Assembly (NCBI GenBank): GCA_944322025.1
Contig: CALUOH010000053.1
Span: 1 to 51,857, forward strand
Direction: 5' to 3'
DNA length: 51,857 bases
From: an uncultured Bacteroidales bacterium
GTDB lineage: Bacteria; Bacteroidota; Bacteroidia; Bacteroidales; Paludibacteraceae
Both the position numbers and the translations under genes were made by a program. Below the pieces are notes generated by a model, which saw nothing but the letters and a program-made list of their open reading frames with translations, had not been told where the DNA came from and searched no databases. Positions 9,137 through 19,498 of the stretch are shown here, piece by piece (positions within the stretch are counted from its first letter, which is position 1; each line of letters begins with the position of its first letter).

Positions 9137-10111
9137 ATGAACCTATACCCGTTGAAATTCAAGCCCATATTGAAGACAAAAATATGGGGCGGCAATAAAA
9201 TAAGGAACATTTACAGGCACGACAGCCACATGGAGGCCGTGGGCGAAAGCTGGGACATATCAGGCATGGAGGGCGACGAGTCCGAAGTGACCGGCGGCTA
9301 TCTCGCCGAAAACACCCTGCCAGAACTTGCGGAAGTCTACATGGGCGACCTCGTCGGCGACCACGTGTACGAGAAATACGGCACCGAGTTTCCTCTCCTG
9401 CTGAAAATCATTGACGCGGCGGACAACCTCTCCGTGCAGGTACACCCCGACGACGACATGGCCCTGCGCACATACGGCGGTTCGGGCAAGTCTGAGATGT
9501 GGTATGTACTCGATGCCGAGCCGGGGGCAATGCTGGCGGCTGGCTTCTCTCGCGAGACCTCGCGTAGTGAACTGGAAACCGCCGTCGCCACATCCGCCTT
9601 TGACACTCTGCTGCGCTGGCACACGGTTGAAAAGGGTGACATATTCACGATACCCGCCGGCACAGTCCACGCCATAGGGCGCGGCTGTACGGTCATAGAG
9701 ATACAGCAGCCCGTGGACATCACCTACCGTCTCCACGACTACAACCGCATCGACAGCAACGGCCGCCCGCGTGAACTGCATGTTGAGCCTGCATTGGAAG
9801 CCATCCACTACGGGGACTGGCGTGTCGAGCCTCTGAGGGTCACCCCCCGCTGCGGAGAAGTGGTGCGCGTGGCCGAGATTGGCGACATCGTCGTCAACCT
9901 CATGGCTCTCGACCATCCTAAGGAGTACACCGTGGCGCAGATTGACTCGTTCATCATACTCACCTGTGTCGGCGGCCATGTCAAATGTGTCTATGGCGAT
10001 GACCATCTGACACTTGTGCCGGGCGAGTCCATGCTCATTCCGGCAGAAATGACAGACATGATACTCGTGCCGACAGGCGATGTACGGCTGATAGAGACAT
10101 ACATCAGGTGA
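9137..10111 (+). CDS. manA: Mannose-6-phosphate isomerase, class I
   Basis: This zinc enzyme interconverts mannose 6-phosphate and fructose 6-phosphate, linking glycolysis to GDP-mannose and fucose synthesis. The 324 residues match the short bacterial form (~315). The metal-site segment LSVQVHPDDDMA (residues ~94-105) is present, as are KSEMWYVLDAEPGA, FTIPAGTVHAIGRG and the second half of the cupin-like barrel (DITYRLHDYNR). No signal peptide is present. It has its own promoter and is followed after 52 bases by a phosphohexomutase gene, a sensible partner because mannose 6-phosphate is the substrate of phosphomannomutase. Confidence 0.93.
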   Translation: MNLYPLKFKPILKTKIWGGNKIRNIYRHDSHMEAVGESWDISGMEGDESEVTGGYLAENTLPELAEVYMGDLVGDHVYEKYGTEFPLLLKIIDAADNLSVQVHPDDDMALRTYGGSGKSEMWYVLDAEPGAMLAAGFSRETSRSELETAVATSAFDTLLRWHTVEKGDIFTIPAGTVHAIGRGCTVIEIQQPVDITYRLHDYNRIDSNGRPRELHVEPALEAIHYGDWRVEPLRVTPRCGEVVRVAEIGDIVVNLMALDHPKEYTVAQIDSFIILTCVGGHVKCVYGDDHLTLVPGESMLIPAEMTDMILVPTGDVRLIETYIR

Positions 10112-10163
10112 CCCGGCAGCGCGGCACGGATTTTGAAAGGGATAACTGTAAAAACTATCTTAT

Positions 10164-11909
10164 ATGGAAAACAACGAATTGCTCAAACAGGTGACTGCCA
10201 AGGCCGAAGCATGGCTCAACGGCAACTACAACGACGAGACTAAGGCCGAAGTGCGCCGCATGCTCGAAAACGAGGACAAGACAGAGCTCATCGAGTCGTT
10301 CTACAAAGACCTCGAATTCGGCACGGGCGGACTGCGCGGCATCATGGGCGCAGGCTCAAACAGGATGAACATATACACTGTCGGCGCGGCAACACAGGGG
10401 TTAAGCAACTACCTCCGCCGCGAATTCAAGGGTCAGCCCATAAGCGTTGTCGTTGGACACGACTGCCGCAACAACAGCCGCCTCTTCGCCGAGATATCAG
10501 CTGACATATTCTCCGCCAACGGCATCAAGGTCTACCTCTTCGAAAGCCTCAGGCCTACCCCGGAAATATCGTTCGCCATCAGGCATCTGCACTGCCAGAG
10601 CGGCATCATACTCACAGCCAGCCACAACCCCAAGGAATACAACGGCTACAAGGCATATTGGAGTGACGGTGCGCAAATCATAGCCCCGCACGACGTGAAC
10701 ATCATAGCCGAAGTGGAGAAAATCAAAGGACCGGACGAGATACGCTTCACACCGGACAAGAGTCTGATAGAGACTATCGGCGAGGAAATTGACGCTGCCT
10801 ATCTCTCGAAAGTGAAGACCATATTCCTCTCCCCTGAGTCTGTATCACGCCACAAGGATTTGAAGATAGTCTACACGCCGATACACGGCACAGGCATAAA
10901 GCTCATCCCCCGCTCGCTGCGCGAGATGGGCTTCGAGAACGTCACACTCGTGGACGAACAGTGCGTCATAAGCGGCGACTTCCCCACTGTCGTGTCGCCA
11001 AACCCCGAAGAACCCGCTGCCCTCGACCTCTCCATAAAAAAGGCAAAGGAGATAGACGCAGACATAGTCATGGCCTCCGACCCCGACGCAGACCGCATGG
11101 GCATAGCCGTCAAGGACAACCGTGGCGAGTGGGTACTCATCAACGGCAACCAGACAGCCCTGATGTTCACATACTATATACTCCGCCGCCGCTCGGAACT
11201 CGGTCTGCTCAAAGGCGATGAGTTCATGGTCAAGACCATAGTGACGACAGAGCTGATAAAAAACCTCTGCGACCGCTTCCACATCGAACTGCTCGACTGC
11301 TATACGGGCTTCAAATGGATTGCCGCCGAAGTACGCGAACGCGAAGGCAAGCAGCACTACATCGGAGGCGGAGAGGAAAGCTACGGCTACATGCCCGCCG
11401 ACTTCGTGCGTGACAAGGATGCTGTGGCCTGTTGTTCGCTCATGGCCGAGATGACTGCATGGGCCAAGGACAACGGCAAGACCATATTCCAGCTGCTGCA
11501 GGACATATACCTCGAATACGGATATGGCAAGGAGAAAGGCATCTCGGTAGTCAAGAAAGGCAAGAGCGGCGCGGAAGAGATACAGCAGATGATGAGGAGC
11601 TACCGCAACAACCCGCCGCAGGTAATAGCGGGGTCACCAGTAGTAACCATAAAGGACTACCAGCTGCTCATACAGCGCACGCTCCCCACGGGCGAATCCA
11701 TGGAAATCGACTTCCCCACATCGTCAAACGTACTGCAATACTTCACGCAGGACGGCACCAAGGTGTCCGTACGCCCGTCCGGCACGGAACCCAAGATAAA
11801 GTTCTACATCGAAGTGCGTTGCCCGCTCGCGTCACGTGACGAGTTTGACCGTGCCGAAGAAGAGGCAAACAGAAAAATAGACGCCGTAAGAAAGTCATTG
11901 GGCATATAA
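10164..11909 (+). CDS. Phosphoglucomutase/phosphomannomutase (alpha-D-phosphohexomutase)
   Basis: The enzyme moves phosphate between C6 and C1 of hexoses. At 581 residues it has the length of the PgcA-like branch (yeast PGM2/B. subtilis PgcA type). The phosphoserine loop TASHNPKEYNGYKAYW has catalytic S153, the metal loop DPDADRMGIAV starts at D306, the sugar-specificity loop reads GGGEESYGYMP, and the phosphate-binding loop SVRPSGTEPKIKFY is near the C-terminus, so all four active-site loops are intact. It is probably co-transcribed with manA. Whether glucose or mannose phosphate is preferred cannot be decided here. A perfect terminator follows. Confidence 0.93.
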   Translation: MENNELLKQVTAKAEAWLNGNYNDETKAEVRRMLENEDKTELIESFYKDLEFGTGGLRGIMGAGSNRMNIYTVGAATQGLSNYLRREFKGQPISVVVGHDCRNNSRLFAEISADIFSANGIKVYLFESLRPTPEISFAIRHLHCQSGIILTASHNPKEYNGYKAYWSDGAQIIAPHDVNIIAEVEKIKGPDEIRFTPDKSLIETIGEEIDAAYLSKVKTIFLSPESVSRHKDLKIVYTPIHGTGIKLIPRSLREMGFENVTLVDEQCVISGDFPTVVSPNPEEPAALDLSIKKAKEIDADIVMASDPDADRMGIAVKDNRGEWVLINGNQTALMFTYYILRRRSELGLLKGDEFMVKTIVTTELIKNLCDRFHIELLDCYTGFKWIAAEVREREGKQHYIGGGEESYGYMPADFVRDKDAVACCSLMAEMTAWAKDNGKTIFQLLQDIYLEYGYGKEKGISVVKKGKSGAEEIQQMMRSYRNNPPQVIAGSPVVTIKDYQLLIQRTLPTGESMEIDFPTSSNVLQYFTQDGTKVSVRPSGTEPKIKFYIEVRCPLASRDEFDRAEEEANRKIDAVRKSLGI

Positions 11910-11932
11910 CCTAAGACTATATTAACATTCAT

Positions 11933-11970
11933 AGGCAGGGCCGCGTGTGCGGCCCTGCCTATTTTATTTT
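11933..11970 (+). terminator. Rho-independent terminator, perfect 12-bp stem
   Basis: AGGCAGGGCCGC (11933-11944), loop GTGT, and GCGGCCCTGCCT (11949-11960), followed by ATTTTATTTT. It closes the manA-mutase transcript 23 bases after the stop. Confidence 0.9.
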
Positions 11971-12480
11971 CTGCCCCAACAGATCTGTTCCTCATATCCA
12001 TTCTTCCCAGAGCATCGCCATTATTTAAGTTAAACCAACAGCCGTTTTTTTTTTTTGACAAATACGCTTGGCCAAGCCGGCCTTTTGCCCTATATTTCTA
12101 AAAAAGAAGATAACCGATACCATTTAATGGCAACACCGGCAGACACACATAAATCACACTACTGCCCACATATTTCCATTATACGGATTTTCTGAAACAG
12201 TATCTGTTATCCCATTAAAAATTTAAGGAAGGGCACTTTCTCTGGCCATAGTACCGCAAGATAGTCGCCCGCAGATATGTTAAACTGATTAACTTAACAA
12301 AACAGACAGATGACAATAGTGAAAATACAGCCGCAAGCAATGGTTAATTTTAATACAACTCCTGTCCGGCATACAGGCACTTGCATTGAAGATATACGAA
12401 TAATCGCATGCAGCTATAGTATTGACACCATATAATGCCATCTTAAAAAGCAATATAACTAAACGCAAAACCAATAGGTC
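11971..12480. other. Non-coding, AT-rich leader region of the T9SS cargo genes
   Basis: No gene is supported. A run of T lies around 12045-12056. A partial promoter match (TTG 12068-12070, 20 bases, TATATTTC 12091-12098, one mismatch to TAnnTTTG) would give a leader of about 380 bases. A small hairpin CCTGT...ACAGG is at 12361-12377. The region is more AT-rich than the genes around it. Confidence 0.4.
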
Positions 12481-15400
12481 ATGACACAAACAACTCTACA
12501 CTGTGCACCCAACACGCTAACCAGGAACTTGACACGGACATTGTCCCTGCTGACATGTATATTGTTTTCGGCAGCCGCCATTCATTCTCAGAGCGCATAT
12601 TCATGCGACTTTGAAGATGAAACGGAAAAAGGCAACTGGGTTCTGAATGCTGGGGCAAACAGCAAATCATTAGTCAACCGCTGGTTTATAGATAGCGGGA
12701 CAAACAACGGAGGTGAAAATTCTTTGTACATATCGTCTGATGCAAACGGTGCGACCACTGATTATAAAGCGAAAGGTCAAACAGCCGTGGCATATAGGGA
12801 GCTGACACTGCCTGCCGGAAGCTATGAGCTGTCGTTCGATTGGCAGGCTGTCGGGATGCCGAGCGATGGTCTGTACGTCTGCTGGATGCCCGCCGCAGAG
12901 CAGACCCCGTCGATGACATCCAACGGAAACCTTCCTCCGTGGGTCACCATCTACGCATCTGAATTCGACGGGACTACAAAACTGAATTCTTCGCCATGGA
13001 AAACAGTGAGCGACACAATCGTCTCCAACGGCGTTACGACCTATAAACTGCTGTTCGCATGGAACAACGGCGACGTGGCGACAGCCCCTCCGGCCGCGTG
13101 CATAGACAACATATATATCCTGCCCGTAAGCTCATGCAGGAAGCCCGAAAACATAGATGTCTCGTCAGACCACGGGAACGGCACTCTCACCATCACATGG
13201 GACGGCATGGCCGACTCCTACGACGTGCGCTGCATGATGCCGGGAAAAGACGAATGGCAGGAACAGAGCGGCATAACAGGTAACAGCCTCACGCTCGACA
13301 ACCATGCCGAAGGCCCTATATATGTATATATACGCTCCAACTGCGGTGGGGTATACACGTCATGGGTATCGTATAGCCACTTCATATGGTTTCCGGGTCT
13401 GAGGTGCATAGAGCTGTTCGACCTCAACGACGAGAACTGTTTCATCGGCGGCGACCTCGACCCGAGAGCCACAACACAGAAAGTGGATCTGGGATATAAA
13501 AACCGCGCCAGCCGCCACACCATACACTATGACATATACGAGACCGACCCGCGTACAGACGGCAACCTGCGTACCGTGCCGGACGGAGAAATAGCCTCTA
13601 TACGCCTCGGCAACTGGAACATAGGGAGCGAGGCAGAGTGCATAGAGTACCAATATACTGTTGACACCACAGACAACGCCATTCTCCTGCTGAAATACGC
13701 TGCGGTGCTGCAGGATCCAGGACACCCGGCGGAAAACCAGCCAAGATTCACGCTGAGAGTGCTTGACGAGAACGGGGAGTCTCTCGACGAGACCTGCATA
13801 GACGCTGATTTCGTAGCAGGGCAGAACACACAGGGATGGATACAGGCCGTATCATGGGGCGAACGCCCGATACCGTCACAACTCGAAGGCTCTGAACCCC
13901 CAAAATGGAAAGACTGGACTACAATAGGGGTCAACCTCAAAGACCACCACGGCAAGAACCTTACCATATCGCTCCGGACATATGACTGCAACCAGACAGG
14001 CCATTACGGCTATGCGTATTTCACCATAAACTGCTCTGATGCGAAAGTGCGCGGACTGAGTTGCGGGGAAATGGAAGAGAACATATTCGAAGCCCCTGAC
14101 GGGTTCAGATACCTGTGGTATGTCTATGGTGACGAAAGCAAGACACCAGTCAGCACAGCACAGCGGCTCGTAATAGACGACCCTACAGACACACGCACAT
14201 ACGCCTGCGATGTGATATCACTGGCGCACAGCGAGTGCTACTACACCATCTATGCGAGTGCTGAACCGCGCTATCCGTGGCCGTACGCCACTTACACAGT
14301 GTCTGACGTGGGTTGCCAAAACACTGTGACATTCACTGACGAGAGCTGCGTCATACGCATAAACCCGGAAACGGGCGACACCACATATGAGGCACAGGAG
14401 TGCGACTCCGTATTCTGGAATTTCGACATGGACAACGGCGGCGAATGGGTCAGAGACGAAGACCCTGTACATCTGTACCCGCAGGAGGGCGGGACGTTCA
14501 AGGTAGGTATGCGTGCGCACCTCGCCGAGTGCGTGGAATACAATGAGTTTACTCTTACCCTCCCGGAACTGGGATATAAGCGCGACACTATCCACGCGCA
14601 TATCTGCCAAGGGGAAGGAGGCATCGAATTCGGTGGCGGCATCTACGGCACAGAGGGATGCTACAGCGATACAATCCCGCTGTCCGGCGAGGCGTGCGAC
14701 TCCATATCGACACTCGATCTGAAAGTTGGCATAAAGACAGACACGGTCATCAGCGACACTGTCTGCACCGCCGATATGCCATTCGAATTTATGGGAGAGA
14801 CATATACCGAAGGAGGTACTTACACTATCATAATAGACAATTCATACCAATGCGATTCAGTCATCACCTACAACCTCATAGTAAATGAGTCGCTCGACAT
14901 ACAGACAGGAGATGAGGCCGAGGCGTGCGCGGACGACGAAGAGATAGAGATACCGTACACATTGGCTTATGGCATTGTCAGTGGTTTCGATATCACATTC
15001 AGGGAAGACGGAATCAACGAAATGATGGGAATAACCGATGGCGAAGCCAATACCGGGACAGAAGTAATAACGATACCGATAGCCGAAGGGGTGAGACCAG
15101 GCCAATACAAGGCCGACATCCGCTTCAAGAATATGGAATGTGGCGACACTACCATTGCTATCACGATCAGCATCAACTACCCTGACAGTATCGTAATACA
15201 AAGATGGAACGATGTGCTCGGCATACGGAACTGCACGTACAACGGAGGCTACGAGTTCGCCGCGTTCCAATGGTACAAGGACGGGCAGCCCATAGAGGGG
15301 GCGATACACCCCAACCTCTACCAGCCGGAAGGGCTCGACACCGATGCCCTGTACCACGCTGCTCTCACCCGCGCAGATGACGGCGCGACAGTATTCACCT

Positions 15401-15669
15401 GCCCCATACAGCCCGTACGTCACGCGGATTCTGACATAGAGGTGACACCGACCGTTACATTCGTAGGCGGCAATGTGGAGGTGAAAAGCCGCACGGCAGG
15501 TGAAATACGCATATGGAGCGCGGCGGGGACAGCTGTCAGCCGTACCCGCACAGACGGCACTCACACGACAGTCAAAACACCGTCCGCCGCCGGGGTCTAC
15601 ATCTTGGAAATCACGCTGGACAACGGCATGAGGCATACGGAGAAAATCATTGTCCGTAACAACAATTAA
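12481..15669 (+). CDS. Large secreted T9SS cargo protein with N-terminal jelly-roll-like and Cys repeat modules
   Basis: The 1062-residue product begins with a long signal peptide (hydrophobic core LLTCILFSAAA, cut likely after IHSQS). It ends in a T9SS sorting domain (GVYILEITLDNGMRHTEKIIV), so it should cross the outer membrane by T9SS and be released or surface-attached. Residues ~40-215 form a module with CDFEDETEKGNWVLNAG, NSLYISSD and YELSFDWQ, which looks like a choice-of-anchor/MAM-type jelly roll. An FN3-like segment follows (CRKPENIDVSS). Around 690-800 are Cys-rich repeats ending in CDS (DTVCTADMPFEF...CDSVITYNLIV). A WYKDGQPIEGA segment precedes the sorting domain. Closely related to the next gene, 19 bases away, with which it should be co-transcribed. 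Enzymatic residues were not recognised; adhesion or matrix function is only a guess. Confidence 0.85.
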   Translation: MTQTTLHCAPNTLTRNLTRTLSLLTCILFSAAAIHSQSAYSCDFEDETEKGNWVLNAGANSKSLVNRWFIDSGTNNGGENSLYISSDANGATTDYKAKGQTAVAYRELTLPAGSYELSFDWQAVGMPSDGLYVCWMPAAEQTPSMTSNGNLPPWVTIYASEFDGTTKLNSSPWKTVSDTIVSNGVTTYKLLFAWNNGDVATAPPAACIDNIYILPVSSCRKPENIDVSSDHGNGTLTITWDGMADSYDVRCMMPGKDEWQEQSGITGNSLTLDNHAEGPIYVYIRSNCGGVYTSWVSYSHFIWFPGLRCIELFDLNDENCFIGGDLDPRATTQKVDLGYKNRASRHTIHYDIYETDPRTDGNLRTVPDGEIASIRLGNWNIGSEAECIEYQYTVDTTDNAILLLKYAAVLQDPGHPAENQPRFTLRVLDENGESLDETCIDADFVAGQNTQGWIQAVSWGERPIPSQLEGSEPPKWKDWTTIGVNLKDHHGKNLTISLRTYDCNQTGHYGYAYFTINCSDAKVRGLSCGEMEENIFEAPDGFRYLWYVYGDESKTPVSTAQRLVIDDPTDTRTYACDVISLAHSECYYTIYASAEPRYPWPYATYTVSDVGCQNTVTFTDESCVIRINPETGDTTYEAQECDSVFWNFDMDNGGEWVRDEDPVHLYPQEGGTFKVGMRAHLAECVEYNEFTLTLPELGYKRDTIHAHICQGEGGIEFGGGIYGTEGCYSDTIPLSGEACDSISTLDLKVGIKTDTVISDTVCTADMPFEFMGETYTEGGTYTIIIDNSYQCDSVITYNLIVNESLDIQTGDEAEACADDEEIEIPYTLAYGIVSGFDITFREDGINEMMGITDGEANTGTEVITIPIAEGVRPGQYKADIRFKNMECGDTTIAITISINYPDSIVIQRWNDVLGIRNCTYNGGYEFAAFQWYKDGQPIEGAIHPNLYQPEGLDTDALYHAALTRADDGATVFTCPIQPVRHADSDIEVTPTVTFVGGNVEVKSRTAGEIRIWSAAGTAVSRTRTDGTHTTVKTPSAAGVYILEITLDNGMRHTEKIIVRNNN

Positions 15670-15688
15670 CCATAAACGAAGATAAGCC

Positions 15689-18600
15689 ATGAAAGCAAGA
15701 GCAATAAAATTCGCTGTCATATCAGCTGTGATGATTGCCATGGCATCGGCAGTCACGCTCAATGCCCAGTCAGCGGCACAGATACAGTTCCCGTACCGGT
15801 GCAGCTTCGAAGACCCGGCGGAGAACGCGAATTGGGTACTCAATTCGCCGAACCAGACCGACTTGTGCCACGACCGGTGGTACATAGGCCAGGCCACATT
15901 CACAGACGGACTGAACTCCCTTTATATATCGTGCGACGACGGCAACACGACAAACCACGGCTTCACGCGCAACGTGGTAGTGGCCTACCGCGAGATAGAA
16001 ATCACGCAAGCGGGCTACTACACGTTCACATTCGACTGGAAAAACGATGCGGACGAAGGGAGCGGGCTATATTTCTGCATGATACAGAAACAGAAAGGAG
16101 CACCGCAGTCCATAGCCGGGAGCGCGACCATCCCGAACGACCTGTATCAGTCGGCACGCCCGGTGACACGGGAAGACGGAACTACGACCACCTGCCTGCG
16201 CGGCACAACCACATGGGAGATGGCACGGTATTCTCTACAGATACAGCCGCAGTCGCTGTATGTGGCGTTTGTATGGCAAAACGCGAAGACAGACACCACG
16301 TTCAGCCCCTTGGGTGCGTGCATCGACAATTTCCAAATCGTATCGAGCAAATGCAGTATGCCGACAGGACTCAACATAGAGACGGGATGCGACACCGTGA
16401 CCCTCTCGTGGTACGGCACATCGGCGGAATACTCTGTGGAGTTCAAGGAGAACGGCACTCAGAACTGGCGCAAGACAGACGGTATAACAGAAAGGACATA
16501 CCGGATAATCGGTCTCGCAGAGGGGACATATGATTTCCGTGTGCGCGGCATCTGCAACGGCACAGACACGAGCGCATACATGACTAAGAACGGAGTACCT
16601 GTATTCTGCGCCGCGAACCACTGTATCGACTATGTGCATCTTGAAAATAAAGATGTAGTGACCTGCTACACAGGCCATGCCGGCAGCACCGGCTTCGTGC
16701 CGTGCGACCCGATAGACAACGGGGCGGACAACATCAAAAGCCGCCACACGACATATTGGGTAAAGAACCAGTACGACCCCCTGACAGACTACGGGCTGAA
16801 GACAATACCGGACGGGGAGTTCGCATCGGTGCGCCTCGGCAACTGGAACGTCAACCGCGAGGCGGAGCGCATAGAGTACAAATACCATGTGGACAGCATC
16901 GACCCTGGCATACTGATACTTAAATATGCAGTAGTGTTGCAAGACCCGGAACACACTGAGAGGGAGCAGCCCTATTTTCAGCTCACTCTCCTGAACGAGA
17001 AGAACCAGGAGCTAGACCCCACCTGCGGCAAGGCGCAGTTCACCGCAGACAGGGACATGGAAGGATGGGAAGTGGCTACACCGTATGCAGACAAGAATAA
17101 TATAGTGACATACAAGGACTGGACCACTCTCGGCATAAACCTCAATGACTATAAGGGACAGACCATCACCATAAGGCTAACAACGCAGGACTGCCTGCAA
17201 GGCGCACATTTCGGCTATGCATACTTCACATTGGGTTGCTCGACGGGTACGATAGAGAGCGTATCGTGCGGAGCGGAGGAAGACCAGGAGATAGTGGCTC
17301 CGCTGGGGTTCGACTACCAGTGGTTCAAGGAGTATGACGCGGAAGGCAACCCGGCGGAGGTGAGCAGCACTGAGAGGAAGTTTATCGTGCCGCGCTCGGA
17401 CGACGACCCCTACCACTGCAGGTGTCTGTTCAAGGAGAACCACGGGTGCTATTTCGACCTGCACACCATCGTGTCTCCGCGCTTCCCGCTGGCGGACTTT
17501 GAACTGGAACACTGCCCGGAGAACTGCGAGAACAAGTACCGCCTGCGCAACAAGAGCCACGTCATCCTGGACTACGGCGACTCTGTAGTTCACACGACAG
17601 ACAAGGTGGATACCTACTACTGGTACACTGAGGACGGGAGCGTCATAACGGACGAAAGCCCGCTGTTCACGGCAGCTAACGAGGGCGACACTGTGACTGT
17701 CAGACTCAAAGTAGGGATAGCCGACGACGAGTGTACGGACGAGATAGAGAAGCAAATCATCATCCCAAGCATCAACAGCGAACCTGTGACGATAGACACT
17801 ACGATATGCGCCAGTGATTTCCCGTTCTACTGGGAGAGCGCGGTGCAGTGGCTCGGCGAGGCGGGGACGCACTACGACATGAGGACAAACTACGCAGGAT
17901 GCGACAGCATCACCATACTCAACCTCCACTCCACGCCGGAAATAGAGGACACGTATGTGGACACTGCCATCTGCTACGGCGACTCCATAGTGCTGACAGA
18001 CACGCACGGTAACATGGCCGTGTACTCAACTTCTGGAGAATATACGGTCAGCCTGCTGTCAAGATACCGTTGCGACAGCGTGATAATACTGTCGCTCACG
18101 GTGAGGGACGAGGTGACATTCACGACGGAGAAGACGGACGTGAAGGGTGCGCCCAATACGGGGAGCATCACGATAAAGGATGCCCCGGAGGGATACACAT
18201 ATACGCTCAACGGGCAGCCGAACGCGAGGCTAACGGGCCTTGGCGGCGGCACATACGAGATAGTGGTCGTCGACTCTGCGGGATGCATGAGCGACCCTGT
18301 GGAAGTATTCATAGACCAGGAGTGCATAGTGACTGACCTCGACCTGTCGCAGCCGCTATACGCGTGCGCCGACGATTCGGCCATCGTCATCCCGTGCGGC
18401 TTTTCAGCGGGAGCTCCGACGACGTACAGGATAGAGTACGGAGCGGCGGCCACGGATGCCGGTTTCACGGAGTACAAGGACACGTTCGACGTGCAGGAAA
18501 TCACGATCATAGTGCCGGACTCATGCCGTCCCGGGCACTATGATGCCACGGCCGTCATAGAGGACATAATCTGCGACGAACAGCGTTTCCCGTTCGAGTT

Positions 18601-19099
18601 CGACGTCTATTATGCCACCGACATCGTGGTACAGAAGTGGAACAATGTGCTGGCAGTCAAAAACGAGGAGTACAACGGCGGGTACACGTTCGCGGCATTC
18701 CAGTGGTATAAGGACGGCGCACCGCTGACAGGAGAAATCGGGTCGTACTATTACGCGGGCGAGGGAGAGACACTCGACACAGGGGCGACTTACCATGTGG
18801 TGCTGACAAGGGCTGACGACGGGACAAGCATCGCCACCTGCCCTATAACGCCGACGGTAAAGAGCGATATCAGCGAGTATCCGCAGCAGACTGTGGTGCA
18901 GGCGGGTGCTCCGCTGCGCGTGATGAATGTCAAGAGCGCGGCGCGGGTCAGTCTGTGGAGCGTGTCAGGAGCATACTACTCTACATGGACACTGGATGAG
19001 AACAGCCACGAGATTACCGCGCCGATGACACAAGGGGCATATATCATGGTGATAGAGAGGGGAGGCGAAAGGCGGCCGTTCAAGATACTTGTAATGTGA
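15689..19099 (+). CDS. Large secreted T9SS cargo protein, paralogue of the preceding gene
   Basis: The 1136 residues follow the same plan as the protein upstream: signal peptide (FAVISAVMIAMASAVTLNAQ), jelly-roll-like module (CSFEDPAENANWVLNS...NSLYISCDDGNTTN...YTFTFDWK), FN3-like segment (CSMPTGLNIETGCDTVTLSW), the shared block RLGNWNVNREAERIEYKYHVD, Cys repeats ending in CDS, and FAAFQWYKDGAPLTG before the C-terminus. It ends with GAYIMVIERGGERRPFKILVM, a T9SS-type sorting strand with the usual basic end. One segment (KTDVKGAPNTGSITIKDAPEGYTYTL) resembles SprB-type repeats and is absent from the upstream copy. The two genes look like an old tandem duplication. Function unknown beyond export. 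Confidence 0.85.
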   Translation: MKARAIKFAVISAVMIAMASAVTLNAQSAAQIQFPYRCSFEDPAENANWVLNSPNQTDLCHDRWYIGQATFTDGLNSLYISCDDGNTTNHGFTRNVVVAYREIEITQAGYYTFTFDWKNDADEGSGLYFCMIQKQKGAPQSIAGSATIPNDLYQSARPVTREDGTTTTCLRGTTTWEMARYSLQIQPQSLYVAFVWQNAKTDTTFSPLGACIDNFQIVSSKCSMPTGLNIETGCDTVTLSWYGTSAEYSVEFKENGTQNWRKTDGITERTYRIIGLAEGTYDFRVRGICNGTDTSAYMTKNGVPVFCAANHCIDYVHLENKDVVTCYTGHAGSTGFVPCDPIDNGADNIKSRHTTYWVKNQYDPLTDYGLKTIPDGEFASVRLGNWNVNREAERIEYKYHVDSIDPGILILKYAVVLQDPEHTEREQPYFQLTLLNEKNQELDPTCGKAQFTADRDMEGWEVATPYADKNNIVTYKDWTTLGINLNDYKGQTITIRLTTQDCLQGAHFGYAYFTLGCSTGTIESVSCGAEEDQEIVAPLGFDYQWFKEYDAEGNPAEVSSTERKFIVPRSDDDPYHCRCLFKENHGCYFDLHTIVSPRFPLADFELEHCPENCENKYRLRNKSHVILDYGDSVVHTTDKVDTYYWYTEDGSVITDESPLFTAANEGDTVTVRLKVGIADDECTDEIEKQIIIPSINSEPVTIDTTICASDFPFYWESAVQWLGEAGTHYDMRTNYAGCDSITILNLHSTPEIEDTYVDTAICYGDSIVLTDTHGNMAVYSTSGEYTVSLLSRYRCDSVIILSLTVRDEVTFTTEKTDVKGAPNTGSITIKDAPEGYTYTLNGQPNARLTGLGGGTYEIVVVDSAGCMSDPVEVFIDQECIVTDLDLSQPLYACADDSAIVIPCGFSAGAPTTYRIEYGAAATDAGFTEYKDTFDVQEITIIVPDSCRPGHYDATAVIEDIICDEQRFPFEFDVYYATDIVVQKWNNVLAVKNEEYNGGYTFAAFQWYKDGAPLTGEIGSYYYAGEGETLDTGATYHVVLTRADDGTSIATCPITPTVKSDISEYPQQTVVQAGAPLRVMNVKSAARVSLWSVSGAYYSTWTLDENSHEITAPMTQGAYIMVIERGGERRPFKILVM

Positions 19100-19498
19100 G
19101 CGCGGCTTATGAGTACCGGCTCCGGGCAGTAATGTATGGGTAAAACAGGTAGTACTGATACAGGGTGTAATTTCCGACGCTTTTTGCAACAATTTGGATG
19201 AAAAACAACGAACCGCTAAGGAGAGGATAGGGAGAAGGCAGCTAAAAGATAACGGGAGGCTACGTAAACACGAAATATATCAACGGTTTAGGAGGCCGAA
19301 AGCATACATAACGACAATAGCCAATCAAAAATATAATGTTTATTTAGAACACTATTAGTATACAGAAAATAAAGGCAGGACGCAAAGTCAACGAAGAGTC
19401 GGGACGGAGAACCGAGACAGAGCGTGGCCACGGAGAAATCGGATGCAAAGATAAACATATCATTAACAAGATTGTATAATTTCAAAAACCTTAGTACT
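19100..19498. other. Non-coding gap between T9SS cargo genes
   Basis: I see no gene, no clear terminator and no consensus promoter. A short purine stretch (gctaaggagaggatagggag, around 19215-19235) resembles the arm of the dispersed GTACGTGTTT repeat but lacks the core. The 3' part is AT-rich (atataatgtttatttag at 19331). The giant gene downstream must be read from an atypical promoter here or from read-through. Confidence 0.4.

Noticed and set aside
12422..12440. TTGACA followed by TATAAT upstream of the first T9SS gene
   Set aside because: The two boxes are only a few bases apart, far from the ~17-base spacing needed, and Bacteroidota do not use this consensus.
14857..15903. 348-codon minus-strand frame across two T9SS genes
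   Set aside because: It spans the junction of two real plus-strand genes and has no signal, domain or promoter.
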